Assembly (NCBI GenBank): GCA_031554725.1
Contig: JAVBUZ010000046.1
Coordinates: 1 to 64,000 of the forward strand
Source of the DNA: JAVBUZ01 sp031554725
GTDB lineage: Bacteria; Bacillota; Clostridia; Lachnospirales; Lachnospiraceae
DNA: 64,000 nucleotides
Reading direction: 5' to 3'
How positions within the stretch are numbered: position 1 is the first letter of the stretch; every line of letters begins with the position of its first letter. Below are positions 63,245 through 64,000 of the stretch, piece by piece. The position numbers and the translations under genes are program-made. Under the pieces are notes generated by a model. That model did no database searches. It worked only from the letters and a program-made list of their open reading frames with translations, and was not told where the DNA came from.

Positions 63245-63951
63245 ATCAGCTAATGAAAGAAGCGTTAAAAAAAGAATTTGAAGCACCAGCACCTAAGGAA
63301 AAGCAAGCTTTTTTAAAGGGTGTCGGACCATTATATATTAGTAATTTCCAATTTGTATTAGTACAAGCTTCTTATATTAAAAAAAGGGTATGGGGCTTAT
63401 CCTTTCTTATTCTAGGAGCTGCTTTAATAGCAGGGTTATTGCTGGAACAGGATTTGCTATGGGTACTTTCGGCGTTAATGCCATACTTGGCACTTTCTGC
63501 AGTAACAGAAAATGTTCGCTCTGAGGCTTATGGCATGGCAGAACTAGAACTTGCATCTAAATTTTCTCTAAGAAGTGTTGTGTTTGCGCGTATGGAAATT
63601 ATAGGAATGAGTCATCTTTTACTGCTATGTTTCTTGGTAACTTTTGGACATCTAGCTAGCTTTATCAGTATACTTCAAATGGGCATATATTTACTAGTTC
63701 CCTACCTTTTAACAACCGTATTAGGACTATGGATTGTTCGAAAAATCCACAGTAAGGAGGCAATTTATGCGTGTATGGGAACTGCAATAATCATAAGTGT
63801 ACTTCCAATGGTTTGCAGATATATGATAAGGACATTTTATCAAATGCAAACAATTGGATGGTGGATGTTGGTATTAGTAATACTTGGTTTTTTAACAATT
63901 ACTGAATATAAAAAATCAGTAGATAGAACGGAGGAATTAGGATGGAATTAA
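63241..63951 (+). CDS. Six-TM protein in a sigma-factor/ABC operon
   Basis: A 236-residue protein with an N-terminal soluble stretch of about 45 residues and about six hydrophobic segments (50-225). It overlaps the sigma gene (ATGA) and the following ATPase gene. The N-terminal part could contact the sigma factor like an anti-sigma protein, while the membrane part resembles ABC-2-type permease subunits. I do not recognise a named family. Confidence 0.7.
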   Translation: MNQLMKEALKKEFEAPAPKEKQAFLKGVGPLYISNFQFVLVQASYIKKRVWGLSFLILGAALIAGLLLEQDLLWVLSALMPYLALSAVTENVRSEAYGMAELELASKFSLRSVVFARMEIIGMSHLLLLCFLVTFGHLASFISILQMGIYLLVPYLLTTVLGLWIVRKIHSKEAIYACMGTAIIISVLPMVCRYMIRTFYQMQTIGWWMLVLVILGFLTITEYKKSVDRTEELGWN

Positions 63952-64000
63952 TTATAGATCGCCTTTCAAAGCAATATGGAAGTAAAATAGCAGTGGATAG
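63942..64000 (+). CDS. ABC transporter ATPase, start only
   Basis: An ATG at 63942 with GGAGG ahead overlaps the previous gene by ten bases. The 19 visible residues MELIIDRLSKQYGSKIAVD match the beginning of ABC ATPases of the ABC-2 export type. The window ends before Walker A. Confidence 0.7.
   Translation, partial: MELIIDRLSKQYGSKIAVD

Overview
The window is low-GC Gram-positive DNA and most resembles an anaerobic Clostridia genome of the Lachnospiraceae type. Support for this: the run mnmE, mnmG, rsmG, parA, parB with parS sites (the usual oriC-flanking block in Firmicutes), the DUF4446 and DUF3881-like genes beside it, lipobox lipoproteins, AGGAGG ribosome binding sites, and carbohydrate ABC importers that lack their own ATPase. 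The taxonomic placement is inference; no rRNA is present.

Layout. 1-12.1 kb: chromosome maintenance and housekeeping. In order these are the mnmE 3' end, mnmG, rsmG, an alpha/beta hydrolase (minus strand), a DegS/DegU-like two-component pair, two parS sites, parA, parB, a DUF4446-type protein, an HD-GYP protein, serS and a DUF3881-type protein. 12.1-37.0 kb: a large arabinan utilisation locus. It holds an intracellular GH43, a secreted GH43 lipoprotein with a small membrane protein, a secreted multidomain GH51 lipoprotein (minus), and a long plus-strand cluster. That cluster has a giant solute-binding protein with CBM-like domains, two permeases, an NHL/TPR/Yip1-like membrane protein, a DUF5696-like protein, two more permeases, a second binding lipoprotein and a LamG-like lipoprotein. 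An ArsR-type regulator (minus), an intracellular GH51 and another intracellular GH43 complete it. The arrangement suggests extracellular arabinan cleavage, capture and import of oligosaccharides through two permease pairs (ATPase encoded elsewhere, MsmX-style), and cytoplasmic trimming to arabinose.

37.0-38.4 kb: a tRNA-Arg(CCU) gene whose 3' part is duplicated about 1.2 kb downstream, bracketing an ORF6N-type gene. This looks like a small tRNA-targeted insertion. 38.5-54.5 kb: regulatory and accessory genes. They include two paralogous hybrid histidine kinases, a MacB/FtsX-type ABC system, two HTH proteins (one fused to a desulfoferrodoxin-like domain), a second alpha/beta hydrolase, a GIY-YIG-like small protein, a MerR/GyrI-type regulator and a decayed QueG-like gene. 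54.6-64 kb: a lipoprotein; a minus-strand set of response regulator, histidine kinase (interrupted by an in-frame TAG), sugar-binding lipoprotein, two permeases and, unusually, an HlyD-like adaptor; then an ECF sigma gene, a six-TM protein and the start of an ABC ATPase.

The most interesting non-coding signal is a pair of 138-bp elements (15355-15492 plus, 15621-15758 minus). They lie 3' of the two convergent arabinanase transcription units, share sequence blocks, and show compensatory base changes in several helices. They look like copies of one structured RNA or terminator family that I do not recognise.
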